Below the pieces are notes generated by a model that made no database searches, had not been told where the DNA came from, and saw nothing but the letters and a program-made list of their open reading frames with translations. Below, one piece after another: positions 11,347 to 18,614 of a DNA stretch of 64,000 nucleotides (the first letter of the stretch is position 1; each line of letters begins with the position of its first letter). Source of the DNA: Serpentinimonas raichei (GTDB lineage Bacteria; Pseudomonadota; Gammaproteobacteria; Burkholderiales; Burkholderiaceae_C). A program made the translations under genes and the position numbers. The stretch is taken from the NCBI RefSeq assembly GCF_000828895.1, contig NZ_AP014568.1, positions 657,699 to 721,698 of the forward strand, in the 5' to 3' direction.

Positions 11347-12534
11347 ATGTTGCCCGGCCCGGGCGTCTCCCAAATGGGAGACAGCCTTGGGTACCCACCC
11401 GCCAAAATCCGCCCTGCCAGCGCCCTGCCCGGGGTGATTCTGGTGGGTGTGGACATGGGCTTGCCGCATTTCGACGCCGAACTGAGCGAGCTTGCCGAGC
11501 TCGCTCGCACGGCCGGCTACGAGGTGCTCGATCGGGTGGTGTGCAAACGCCGCGCCCCCGATCCGGCGCTCTACCTCGGCTCTGGCAAGGCCGACGAGAT
11601 CAAGGCGCTGGCACTGGCGCACGGGGCGCAGGAAATCTTGTTCGATCAAGCCCTGAGCCCGGCGCAGCAGCGCAACCTCGAGCGCCACATGGAGCGGCCG
11701 GTCAACGACCGCGTGCTGCTGATCCTCGAGATTTTTTCCCAGCGCGCGCGCAGCCACGAAGGCAAGTTGCAGGTCGAACTGGCGCGGCTGCAATACCTCA
11801 GCACCCGGCTGGTGCGGCGCTGGTCGCACTTGGAGCGCCAGAGCGGCGGCATCGGCCTGCGCGGCGGCCCGGGCGAGACCCAAATCGAGCTGGATCGGCG
11901 CATGATCGGCGACTCCATCAAGCGCACCCGCGAGCGCTTGGAACGCGTCCAGCGCCAGCGCAACACCCAGCGGCGCCGGCGCGAACGCAGCGGCACCTTC
12001 AAGGTCTCGCTGGTGGGCTACACCAACGCCGGCAAATCCTCATTGTTCAACGCCTTGGTGAAGGCGCGCGCCTACGCCGCCGACCAGCTTTTTGCCACGC
12101 TCGACACCACCACGCGCCAGCTCTACCTGAGCGAGGCCGGGCGCAGCCTGTCGCTGTCCGACACCGTGGGCTTTATCCGCGACCTGCCGCACGCGCTGGT
12201 GAGCGCCTTTGCCGCCACCTTGCAGGAAGCCTGCGAGGCCGATTTGCTGCTGCATGTGGTGGATTGCGCCAACCCGGCCCACCTCGAGCAGATCGCCAAT
12301 GTGCAGCTGGTGTTGCGCGAGATTGGTGCCGAGGGCATCGAACAGGTGCTGGTCTTCAACAAGATCGATGCCTTGGCGCCCGAGCGTTGGCCTTTGCAAA
12401 GCGTCGATTCCATGGAACTCGACGGCCAGTCCGTGGCTCGAATCTTTTTGAGTGCGCAGACCGGTCAGGGACTGGATGCCTTGCGCGGCTTGTTGGCACA
12501 ACGTCTGCAGGCAGCCACACAAGAAATGGTTTAA
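11347..12534 (+). CDS. hflX: GTPase HflX
   Basis: HflX is a ribosome-splitting GTPase that rescues stalled ribosomes under stress. The N-terminal nucleotide-binding domain has the family block YLGSGKADEI and FDQALSPAQQRNLE. A helical linker (residues about 165-215) is rich in Arg, and the G domain has GYTNAGKSSLFNAL and DTVGFIRDLP. The start is taken as ATG 11347; ATG 11374 (MGDSLGYPP) is an equally possible start because homologues vary here. 395 residues. It lies 19 bp after hfq. Confidence 0.93.
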   Translation: MLPGPGVSQMGDSLGYPPAKIRPASALPGVILVGVDMGLPHFDAELSELAELARTAGYEVLDRVVCKRRAPDPALYLGSGKADEIKALALAHGAQEILFDQALSPAQQRNLERHMERPVNDRVLLILEIFSQRARSHEGKLQVELARLQYLSTRLVRRWSHLERQSGGIGLRGGPGETQIELDRRMIGDSIKRTRERLERVQRQRNTQRRRRERSGTFKVSLVGYTNAGKSSLFNALVKARAYAADQLFATLDTTTRQLYLSEAGRSLSLSDTVGFIRDLPHALVSAFAATLQEACEADLLLHVVDCANPAHLEQIANVQLVLREIGAEGIEQVLVFNKIDALAPERWPLQSVDSMELDGQSVARIFLSAQTGQGLDALRGLLAQRLQAATQEMV

Positions 12535-12664
12535 TTCGGTGCGCGCACTTCGGCGCCGCGCCTTGATTGGGCACAATAGTGTTTTGTTCGATTTTTGAAT
12601 GTCACCACCCATGCACATGACTTCATCACCTTTGCGTTTTCCATGGTGGAGCCGCGTCAGGGGC

Positions 12665-14020
12665 ATGTTCAACCTCAACGACCCGCGTTGGGGACGCGAC
12701 GACGACGCCAAGCCTGGCTCGTCCGACGGCTCGCGCGAGTCCGGCCATCGGCCCGACCCCAGCCACGACGACCGCCGCGGCGACGAGCAGCAGCCCGATC
12801 CGCGCCCGTGGCAGGGCCGCCCCCAAGGTTCCGGACGTGGCCCCAAGCAAGGTCCGCCCGATCTGGACGAAATCTGGCGCGACTTCAACCGCAAGCTCAA
12901 CGGTCTCTTTGGCGGCGCTCGTGGAGGCGGCGGCATGGGCTCGGGTGGCTCCGGTGGCTCGGGCGGCGGCATGCCAGGTTTCAAGGCGCCCACCCCCAAA
13001 GGTGCAGGCGTGGTGGCGGGCATGGTGGGCGGTGTCCTGCTGGTGCTTTGGCTGGGTTCCGGATTTTTCATCGTCCAAGAGGGCCAGCAGGCGGTGGTGA
13101 CCCAGTTCGGGCGCTACCACAGCACCGTTGGAGCCGGTTTCAACTGGCGCCTGCCGGCACCCATCCAACGCCACGAAACCGTGTTCGTGACCACCATCCG
13201 CTCGGTCGACGTGGGACGCGAGGACATTGTGGCGGCCACCGGGCTGCGCGATGCAGGCATGCTCACGCTGGACGAAAACATCGTCGAAATCCGCTTTGCG
13301 GTGCAGTACCGACTCAATGACGCACGCGCCTTCCTGTTCAACAGCCGCGACCCAGACAACGCTGTGCTGCGTGCTGCCGAGACCTCGGTGCGCGAGGTGG
13401 TGGGCAACATGACCATGGACCAGGCTTTGGTGGATGAACGCGACCAGATTGCACCGCGTGTGCGCGCCCTGATGCAGAGTTTGCTCGACCGGGCCCAGGT
13501 CGGGGTCGAGGTGGTGGCGGTCAACCTGCAACAAGGCGGGGTGCGCCCGCCCGAGCAGGTGCAGGCCGCATTCGATGACGTGCTGGTGGCCGGCCAAGAG
13601 CGCGAACGCGCCCGCAACGAGGCCGAGGCCTACGCCAACGACGTGATACCACGTGCCCGCGGCGCCGCTGCACGCTTGATGGAAGAAGCCCAAGGCCACA
13701 AGGTGCGCGTGGTGGCACGCGCCGAGGGTGACGCCGAGCGCTTCCGTTTGGTGCAAGCCGAGCACGCCCGCGCGCCCCAGGTCACGCGCGACCGGCTCTA
13801 CTTGGAGACGATGCAGGAGGTGTTCAGCAACGTCACCAAGGTGCTGATCGACTCGCGCAACAACAACAACCTGCTGCACCTGCCGCTGGATCGCCTGATT
13901 CAGCAAGCCGCAGCGGCTAGCCCCCTGCCCACTGCGCCAGCTGCTGCCGCGCCGGCTGCGCCCGTCGCCCCGGTACCGGCCCTGGACCCCCGCGCCCGTG
14001 AAGCGCAGCGCGCCCGCTGA
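12665..14020 (+). CDS. hflK: FtsH protease activity modulator HflK
   Basis: HflK is an SPFH/prohibitin membrane protein that with HflC surrounds the FtsH protease. A Gly/Pro/Asp-rich cytoplasmic leader of about 115 residues precedes one membrane helix (GVLLVLWLGSGFFIV), and then the SPFH domain beginning QEGQQAVVTQFGRY. The C-terminal coiled coil ends in an Ala/Pro tail. I prefer ATG 12665 (MFNLNDPRWGRDDD), which begins at the conserved block; an in-frame ATG at 12599 would add 22 residues. hflC follows after 14 bp. Confidence 0.92.
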   Translation: MFNLNDPRWGRDDDAKPGSSDGSRESGHRPDPSHDDRRGDEQQPDPRPWQGRPQGSGRGPKQGPPDLDEIWRDFNRKLNGLFGGARGGGGMGSGGSGGSGGGMPGFKAPTPKGAGVVAGMVGGVLLVLWLGSGFFIVQEGQQAVVTQFGRYHSTVGAGFNWRLPAPIQRHETVFVTTIRSVDVGREDIVAATGLRDAGMLTLDENIVEIRFAVQYRLNDARAFLFNSRDPDNAVLRAAETSVREVVGNMTMDQALVDERDQIAPRVRALMQSLLDRAQVGVEVVAVNLQQGGVRPPEQVQAAFDDVLVAGQERERARNEAEAYANDVIPRARGAAARLMEEAQGHKVRVVARAEGDAERFRLVQAEHARAPQVTRDRLYLETMQEVFSNVTKVLIDSRNNNNLLHLPLDRLIQQAAAASPLPTAPAAAAPAAPVAPVPALDPRAREAQRAR

Positions 14021-14034
14021 ACGGAGCTGATGCA

Positions 14035-14931
14035 ATGATGAACAAAATTGGTATTGTCGTGGTCTCCTTCCTCATCCTGCTTGGGCTGGGGAGTTCAATG
14101 GTGTTCGTGGTCGATCAGCGCCAGTTCGGCGTGGTCTATCAACTCGGGCAGATTCAGCGTGTGGTGGTCGAGCCGGGGCTGAATTTCAAGCTGCCGCCGC
14201 CGTTCCAAAACGTGGTCTATATCGACCGACGCCTGCTCACCCTCGAGAGCGCGGACGTGGAGCCCATGCTCACGGCCGAGCGCCAGCGCGTGGTGATCGA
14301 CTGGTTCGTGCGCTGGCGCATTTCCGACCCGGCGGCCTTCATCCGCAACGTTGGGCTCGATGAGCGCGCCGGGGCCATGCAGCTGAATCGGGTGGTGCGC
14401 AACGCTTTTCAAGAGCAGGTGAACCGGCGCACCGTGCGCGAGCTGCTCTCGACCCGGCGCGAAGAGGTGATGGCTGACGTCAAGCGCGACGTGTTGGCAG
14501 CCGTGCGCGGGGCCGAGCAGCCTTGGGGCATGGATGTGGTCGATGTGCGCATCACGCGGGTGGATTACGCCGAGACCATCACGCGCTCGGTGTTTGAGCG
14601 CATGATTGCCGAGCGGCGCCGGGTGGCCAGCGAGCTGCGCGCCACCGGCTTTGCCGAAGGCGAGCAGATCCGCGCCGACGCCGACCGCCAGCGCGAGGAG
14701 CTGCTGGCCGAGGCCTTCCGCGACGCACAAAAGCTCAAAGGCCAAGGCGATGCGCAAGCCTCGCGCCTTTATGCCGACGCCTTCGGCCGTGACCCGGCAT
14801 TTGCCCACTTCTACCGCAGCCTAGAAGCCTACCGGGCCAGCTTTAGAAGCCGAACCGACCTGATGGTGGTTGACCCAAGCTCCGAGTTCTTCCGTGCCAT
14901 GCGCGGCAACGTGCCGGCTGCCGGGCGTTAA
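14035..14931 (+). CDS. hflC: FtsH protease activity modulator HflC
   Basis: This is the partner of HflK, with one N-terminal membrane helix (IGIVVVSFLILLGLGSSMVF) and an SPFH domain (VVDQRQFGVVYQLGQI through the coiled coil at AERRRVASELRATG). GGAGC lies upstream of two consecutive ATG codons (14035 and 14038); either could be used. 298 residues. In related genomes hisZ and purA usually come next, but here a metal-efflux locus follows. Confidence 0.95.
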   Translation: MMNKIGIVVVSFLILLGLGSSMVFVVDQRQFGVVYQLGQIQRVVVEPGLNFKLPPPFQNVVYIDRRLLTLESADVEPMLTAERQRVVIDWFVRWRISDPAAFIRNVGLDERAGAMQLNRVVRNAFQEQVNRRTVRELLSTRREEVMADVKRDVLAAVRGAEQPWGMDVVDVRITRVDYAETITRSVFERMIAERRRVASELRATGFAEGEQIRADADRQREELLAEAFRDAQKLKGQGDAQASRLYADAFGRDPAFAHFYRSLEAYRASFRSRTDLMVVDPSSEFFRAMRGNVPAAGR

Positions 14932-14952
14932 AGCCCGGTCACGGCCTGCTGC

Positions 14953-14958
14953 TACAAT
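14953..14958 (+). promoter_or_regulatory. Candidate -10 element of the metal-efflux locus
   Basis: TACAAT ends 6 bp before the ATG of the CzcI-like gene. Transcription from it would start at or next to the ATG, giving a leaderless or nearly leaderless message. The -35 region is poor (TTAAAG is 19 bp upstream), so an activator may be needed if this is real. Confidence 0.4.
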
Positions 14959-14964
14959 CTGGCC

Positions 14965-15315
14965 ATGCGTCGCAAACTGGTGCTTATCGTGGCTGTGTGG
15001 GCCTTGCTCTGGCAAGGCGTGGCCGGCGCTGGCTTGCCTTCGCTGGCCAAGGTGGCTGCAGACGCGGCCCACGCTGCGCTGCACTGGAAAGACGTGGGCC
15101 ACCACCATCACCACGACGGCAGCATCCATGCCGACACCAGCCAAGCCTCCTTTGAGCATGTGGCATTAGACGGTTCGCACTTGGCGGCCACCTATCTGGC
15201 CGCTTCCCACCTCACTTTCCCCTTGCCCCTCACAGGGCTGCCGCGCTACTGGGCCGAGCAACTGCCCAGCCCCTTCCCCGACCCCCTGCACCGACCTCCG
15301 CGCACCCTGAGCTGA
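14965..15315 (+). CDS. CzcI-like small His-rich exported protein
   Basis: This 116-residue protein has a signal peptide or N-terminal anchor (residues 1-22, RRKLVLIVAVWALLWQGVAGA) and a run of five His at 46-50 followed by DGSIH. It has a Pro-rich end. Small His-rich proteins of this kind (CzcI family) precede czcCBA in metal-resistant Burkholderiales and are thought to influence efflux expression or metal handling in the periplasm. The family assignment rests on position, size and His pattern, not on a specific motif. It is the first gene of a plus-strand metal-efflux locus. Confidence 0.55.
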   Translation: MRRKLVLIVAVWALLWQGVAGAGLPSLAKVAADAAHAALHWKDVGHHHHHDGSIHADTSQASFEHVALDGSHLAATYLAASHLTFPLPLTGLPRYWAEQLPSPFPDPLHRPPRTLS

Positions 15316-15320
15316 GCCAC

Positions 15321-15344
15321 GCCCGCGCTTTTTGTTGCGCGGGC
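15321..15344 (+). terminator. Strong hairpin between the czcI-like gene and the TolC-type gene
   Basis: A perfect 8-bp inverted repeat GCCCGCGC / GCGCGGGC has a T-rich 8-nt loop and starts 6 bp after the czcI-like stop. No T run follows the stem, so it is not a classical intrinsic terminator. It could attenuate read-through or mark an mRNA processing site between the first gene and the efflux genes. Confidence 0.4.
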
Positions 15345-15450
15345 TAAATTGCTTGCTCTGGCGCTGGCCTGCACCCGATTCTTGGCTCTGGCCTAGGGCG
15401 CGGTGTGGCCGAACCCAGTCCGTCTCAGGCTGCTGTTTGCAGGGGTTTTC

Positions 15451-16779
15451 ATGTTTTTTCCTTCCCGTTTGCGGGCGATCGGTGCTGCCGTCGCCCTGTG
15501 TGTGGGTGCGCCGGGGCTTTGGGCCCAGACTGCGGCTGCTCCCGTTCTTGCTCAAAATCCCTTAATTGCGTCCGTCGTTGCACCGGCTGCCGCGCCCAAC
15601 CCGGCTGCGCCCAGTGCGGCGCAGCCGCCAAGCTGGGCCCAAGCGCTCGACGCCGCTTGGGCGCGCAGCGCCGAGTCCGCGGCCGCGGTGGCGGCGGCAC
15701 AGTCTGCCGGTGCCGAGCAAGCCGCCGCGCGCGCCTGGTTGCCGGGTGCGCCGGTGCTCGAAGTGGGCTGGCGCACCGACCAGTTCAACCGCAACGCCGG
15801 TGCCCGCGAAAGCGAGCTTGGCGTGGCGCTGCCGTTGTGGTTGCCAGGCCAGCGCCTAGCCAGTGCGCAACAGGCCGAGGCTGCCGCCGCCGTCGCGCAA
15901 GCTGGTGCCAGCGCCCAGCGCCTGCAGTTGGCGCACGCCTTGCTCGAAGCAGCCGCCGCCGTGCAGCAGCAGCAGCTGGCGCTGGCGCTGCGCACCGCAG
16001 AAGTGGAGGCGATGCGCCAGTTGGCCGCCGATATGCAGCGGTTGCTGGCCGCAGGTGAACGCGCCCGCACCGACAGCCTGGCGGCGCAGGCCGAGCTCTT
16101 GCAAGCGCAGGCGCTGCTGCAGCAGGAGCGCAGCGAACTGCAAAGCGCCGAGCTGCAGTGGCACAGCCTGACCGGTTTGAGCGCCATCCCGCCCCTAGAA
16201 GCGCTGCAGGCGCAGGCGGCATCGGGTGCCGATCCAACCACCACCCTGGCGCAGCACCCGCTGCTGCGCGAAGCGCTTGCGCGCAGCAAGTGGGCGCAAC
16301 GCCAACTGGCGCTGGTCGAGCGCAGCCGCCGCGCCGCGCCCGAATTGCAGACGCGCTGGGTGCAGCAGGTCGAGGCGCGCGGAGCGGCTGCCACGCAGAG
16401 CCTGGGCCTGACGCTGCGCATCCCCTTGCACAGCCCGGCCCAGCACACGCCGCAGTTGTTCGCGGCCCAGGGCGCCTACGCGCAGGCCCAAGCGCGCCAA
16501 CAGGAGCTGGAGCGGCAACTGCAAGCCCAGTGGGCGCAGCAGCACGCGGCACTGGCGGGTTTGCAGCCGCAGATTGCGCACGCCGCAGAGCGCGCCGGGC
16601 AACTGCGCGAGCGCGCCGCCCTGATCGAAAAATCCTTCCGCAGCGGTGAAACCGCGCTGGCCGACTGGCTGCGCACCCGCGCTGCGGCTGCCGAAGCCGA
16701 ATCCGCCCTGCAAGCGCTGCGTCTGCAGCAGCAGATCGCGCAGGCGCGGCTGCAACTCTCACTTGGAAACCTGCCATGA
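15451..16779 (+). CDS. czcC: TolC-family outer membrane efflux protein (CzcC-like)
   Basis: This is the outer-membrane channel of a tripartite heavy-metal efflux system. A signal peptide (RLRAIGAAVALCVGAPGLWAQ) is followed by long Ala/Gln/Leu-rich helices typical of OEP domains, with the two-fold repeat visible as similar helical halves. The ATG at 15451 has AGGGG 5 bp upstream; the frame is open to 15403 but without a better site. 442 residues. Its stop overlaps the next ATG (ATGA), so the genes are coupled. The specific metal cannot be read from this subunit. Confidence 0.82.
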   Translation: MFFPSRLRAIGAAVALCVGAPGLWAQTAAAPVLAQNPLIASVVAPAAAPNPAAPSAAQPPSWAQALDAAWARSAESAAAVAAAQSAGAEQAAARAWLPGAPVLEVGWRTDQFNRNAGARESELGVALPLWLPGQRLASAQQAEAAAAVAQAGASAQRLQLAHALLEAAAAVQQQQLALALRTAEVEAMRQLAADMQRLLAAGERARTDSLAAQAELLQAQALLQQERSELQSAELQWHSLTGLSAIPPLEALQAQAASGADPTTTLAQHPLLREALARSKWAQRQLALVERSRRAAPELQTRWVQQVEARGAAATQSLGLTLRIPLHSPAQHTPQLFAAQGAYAQAQARQQELERQLQAQWAQQHAALAGLQPQIAHAAERAGQLRERAALIEKSFRSGETALADWLRTRAAAAEAESALQALRLQQQIAQARLQLSLGNLP

Positions 16780-17381
16780 AAACCCCCATTCGTTCCCATT
16801 TGAAACACAGCCTGGTTGCGGCGGCCCTGTGCGCGCTGGCGCTGGGCAGCCACGCCGCCCCCGGGGCCCACGGCCCCGACGGCGAACACCTGGACGCGGT
16901 TCCGGGCGCTGCTGCCGCGGGTGCTGCCGCCGTGCCGCGCTTCGAGGCCCAGTCGGAATTGTTTGAGGTCGTCGGCCGCCTGCAAGCCGAGGGCTTGAGC
17001 CTGTACCTGAACCAGTTCCAGACCAACGAGCCGGTGCTGCAAGCGCAGTTGCAAATCGAATCCGGGGCGCTGCAAGGCACGGCGGCCTTCCGGCCCGAGC
17101 AGGGCGACTACCTGCTGAGCGACGCGGCGCTGCTGCAGGCGCTGCGTCAGCCGGGCCAGCACGCGCTGGTGCTGACGGTGATCGCGGGCCAGCAGTCCGA
17201 CTTGCTCGAAGGCAGCCTGCAAGTGGCCGCGCCGCTGCAAGGTGGCCACGGCCACGAGCACACCTTGCTGCAAGAGCTGGCACTGCCGCTGACGCTGGTC
17301 GGCGGCGGGCTGCTGCTGGTCGGTGGCGGAATTTGGTTTTTGCGCCGCGGCAAGGCCGTGCGCGCCAACAAAGGATTGTGA
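16776..17381 (+). CDS. Exported single-pass membrane protein of the metal-efflux operon
   Basis: This is a 201-residue protein with a signal peptide (HSLVAAALCALALGSHA) and then GAHGPDGEHLD, a segment repeated in the N terminus of the adaptor encoded next. A beta-rich domain follows (FEVVGRLQAEGLSLYLNQFQTNEPVLQAQLQIES), and a C-terminal membrane helix ends in RRGKAV. The ectodomain resembles an extra N-terminal domain that I recall in some Comamonadaceae CzcB-type adaptors. It is probably an accessory part of the pump, for example metal capture at the adaptor. Function is inferred from context only. It overlaps czcC by 4 bp and ends 2 bp before the adaptor ATG. Confidence 0.6.
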   Translation: MKTPIRSHLKHSLVAAALCALALGSHAAPGAHGPDGEHLDAVPGAAAAGAAAVPRFEAQSELFEVVGRLQAEGLSLYLNQFQTNEPVLQAQLQIESGALQGTAAFRPEQGDYLLSDAALLQALRQPGQHALVLTVIAGQQSDLLEGSLQVAAPLQGGHGHEHTLLQELALPLTLVGGGLLLVGGGIWFLRRGKAVRANKGL

Positions 17382-17383
17382 TT

Positions 17384-18595
17384 ATGAAAAAATTTCCGCA
17401 TGCTTGGATGCACACGGCCGTGTTTGCGGCTGCACTCATGGTCGCGCTGCCACTGGCCTTGCCATCCGCTGGCAGCGCCTGGGCCGCTCCGGGGGCCCAC
17501 GGCCCCGACGGGGAACACCTCGATGCCCCAGGTGCCGCCGCACGCCCCGACGGCCTGACGCGCCTGCCCGATGGCAGCGTGCAGGTGCCCATGGCCTCGC
17601 AACGCCTGATGGGCGTGCGCACCGTGCTGGCCCAGCCGACCCAGGTGCCGCAAACCAGCGAACTGCCGGGCCGGGTGGTGCTGGACCCCAACGCCGGAGC
17701 GCGCGTGCAAAGCCCGGTGGCGGGTCAGATCGAAGCCGGGCCGGGCGGTTTTCCGGTGCCTGGGCAGCGCGTGCGCCGGGGCGAGCTGCTGGCCTATGTG
17801 CAGCACCTGCCGGACCCGATCGGTGCCGCGAGCCTGCAAGCGCAACTGGCCGAACTGCGCGCGGCGCAAGCCCTGGCTGAGCAGCGCTGGCAGCGCTTGC
17901 GCGGCCTGGAAGGCTCGGTGCCACGGCGCGAGATCGAGGCCGCGCAGTCTGAGCTGCAAAGCCTGCAAGCGCGGCAACAGGCGCTGGCCGTCGGGCAGCG
18001 CCCGCGCGTGGCGCTGCGGGCCCCGGTCAACGGCGTGATCGCCCGCGCCGAGGCGCTGGCCGGCCAAGTGGTGGAGAGCCGCGACGTGCTGTTCGAGATC
18101 GTCGATCCGGCGCGCCTGTGGGTAGAGGCCAGCACGGCCGACGTGGCGCTTGGCCAGCGCGTCGCGGCCGCCACACTGGTCGGCGTGCCCGGCGTGCGGC
18201 TCGAACTGCTCGGCACCGGGGCCGCCATGCGCGACGGCCTGCTGCCGCTGCTGTTTCGGGCCCGGCTCATGCCCCCAACCGCAGCCACCAGCCCTGCAAG
18301 CCCAGCAACGCCCAACCCGGCCCCCACGCAACTGCCGCTGGCGCTGGGCCAGCCGGTGACGCTGATCGTGCAGCGCACCGACACCCTGCAAGGCTTTGTG
18401 CTGCCGGCCGAAGCCATCACGCGCAACCCGGCGAATCAGCCGGTGGTCTGGATCAAGTCGGGCACCGAGCGCTACATCCCGCAGCCGGTGCAGTTCAGCG
18501 CGCTCGACGCCGCCACGGTGGTGGTGCACGAGGGGCTGGGGACCGACAACCGGGTGGTGGTGCGTGGCGCGGCGCTGCTGGCGCAAATCCGCTAA
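17384..18595 (+). CDS. czcB: Efflux RND transporter periplasmic adaptor subunit (CzcB-like)
   Basis: This membrane-fusion protein connects the RND pump with the outer-membrane channel. The signal peptide ends AGSAWA, followed by the shared GAHGPDGEHLD stretch. A biotinyl-lipoyl-like hairpin region (LPGRVVLDPNAGARVQSPVAGQIEAG ... APVNGVIARAEALAGQVV) encloses a short coiled coil at about residues 145-200. A beta-barrel and membrane-proximal domain follow. The start is the ATG at 17384 (MKKFPHAW), 2 bp after the preceding stop. 403 residues. Confidence 0.85.
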   Translation: MKKFPHAWMHTAVFAAALMVALPLALPSAGSAWAAPGAHGPDGEHLDAPGAAARPDGLTRLPDGSVQVPMASQRLMGVRTVLAQPTQVPQTSELPGRVVLDPNAGARVQSPVAGQIEAGPGGFPVPGQRVRRGELLAYVQHLPDPIGAASLQAQLAELRAAQALAEQRWQRLRGLEGSVPRREIEAAQSELQSLQARQQALAVGQRPRVALRAPVNGVIARAEALAGQVVESRDVLFEIVDPARLWVEASTADVALGQRVAAATLVGVPGVRLELLGTGAAMRDGLLPLLFRARLMPPTAATSPASPATPNPAPTQLPLALGQPVTLIVQRTDTLQGFVLPAEAITRNPANQPVVWIKSGTERYIPQPVQFSALDAATVVVHEGLGTDNRVVVRGAALLAQIR

Positions 18596-18614
18596 CGGCC
18601 CTTAAAGGACTACC

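Noticed and set aside
9648..11510. 620-codon minus-strand open frame opposite der, hfq and hflX
   Set aside because: It overlaps three well-supported genes in the other direction and its translation is rich in His, Arg, Gln and Gly without domain motifs.
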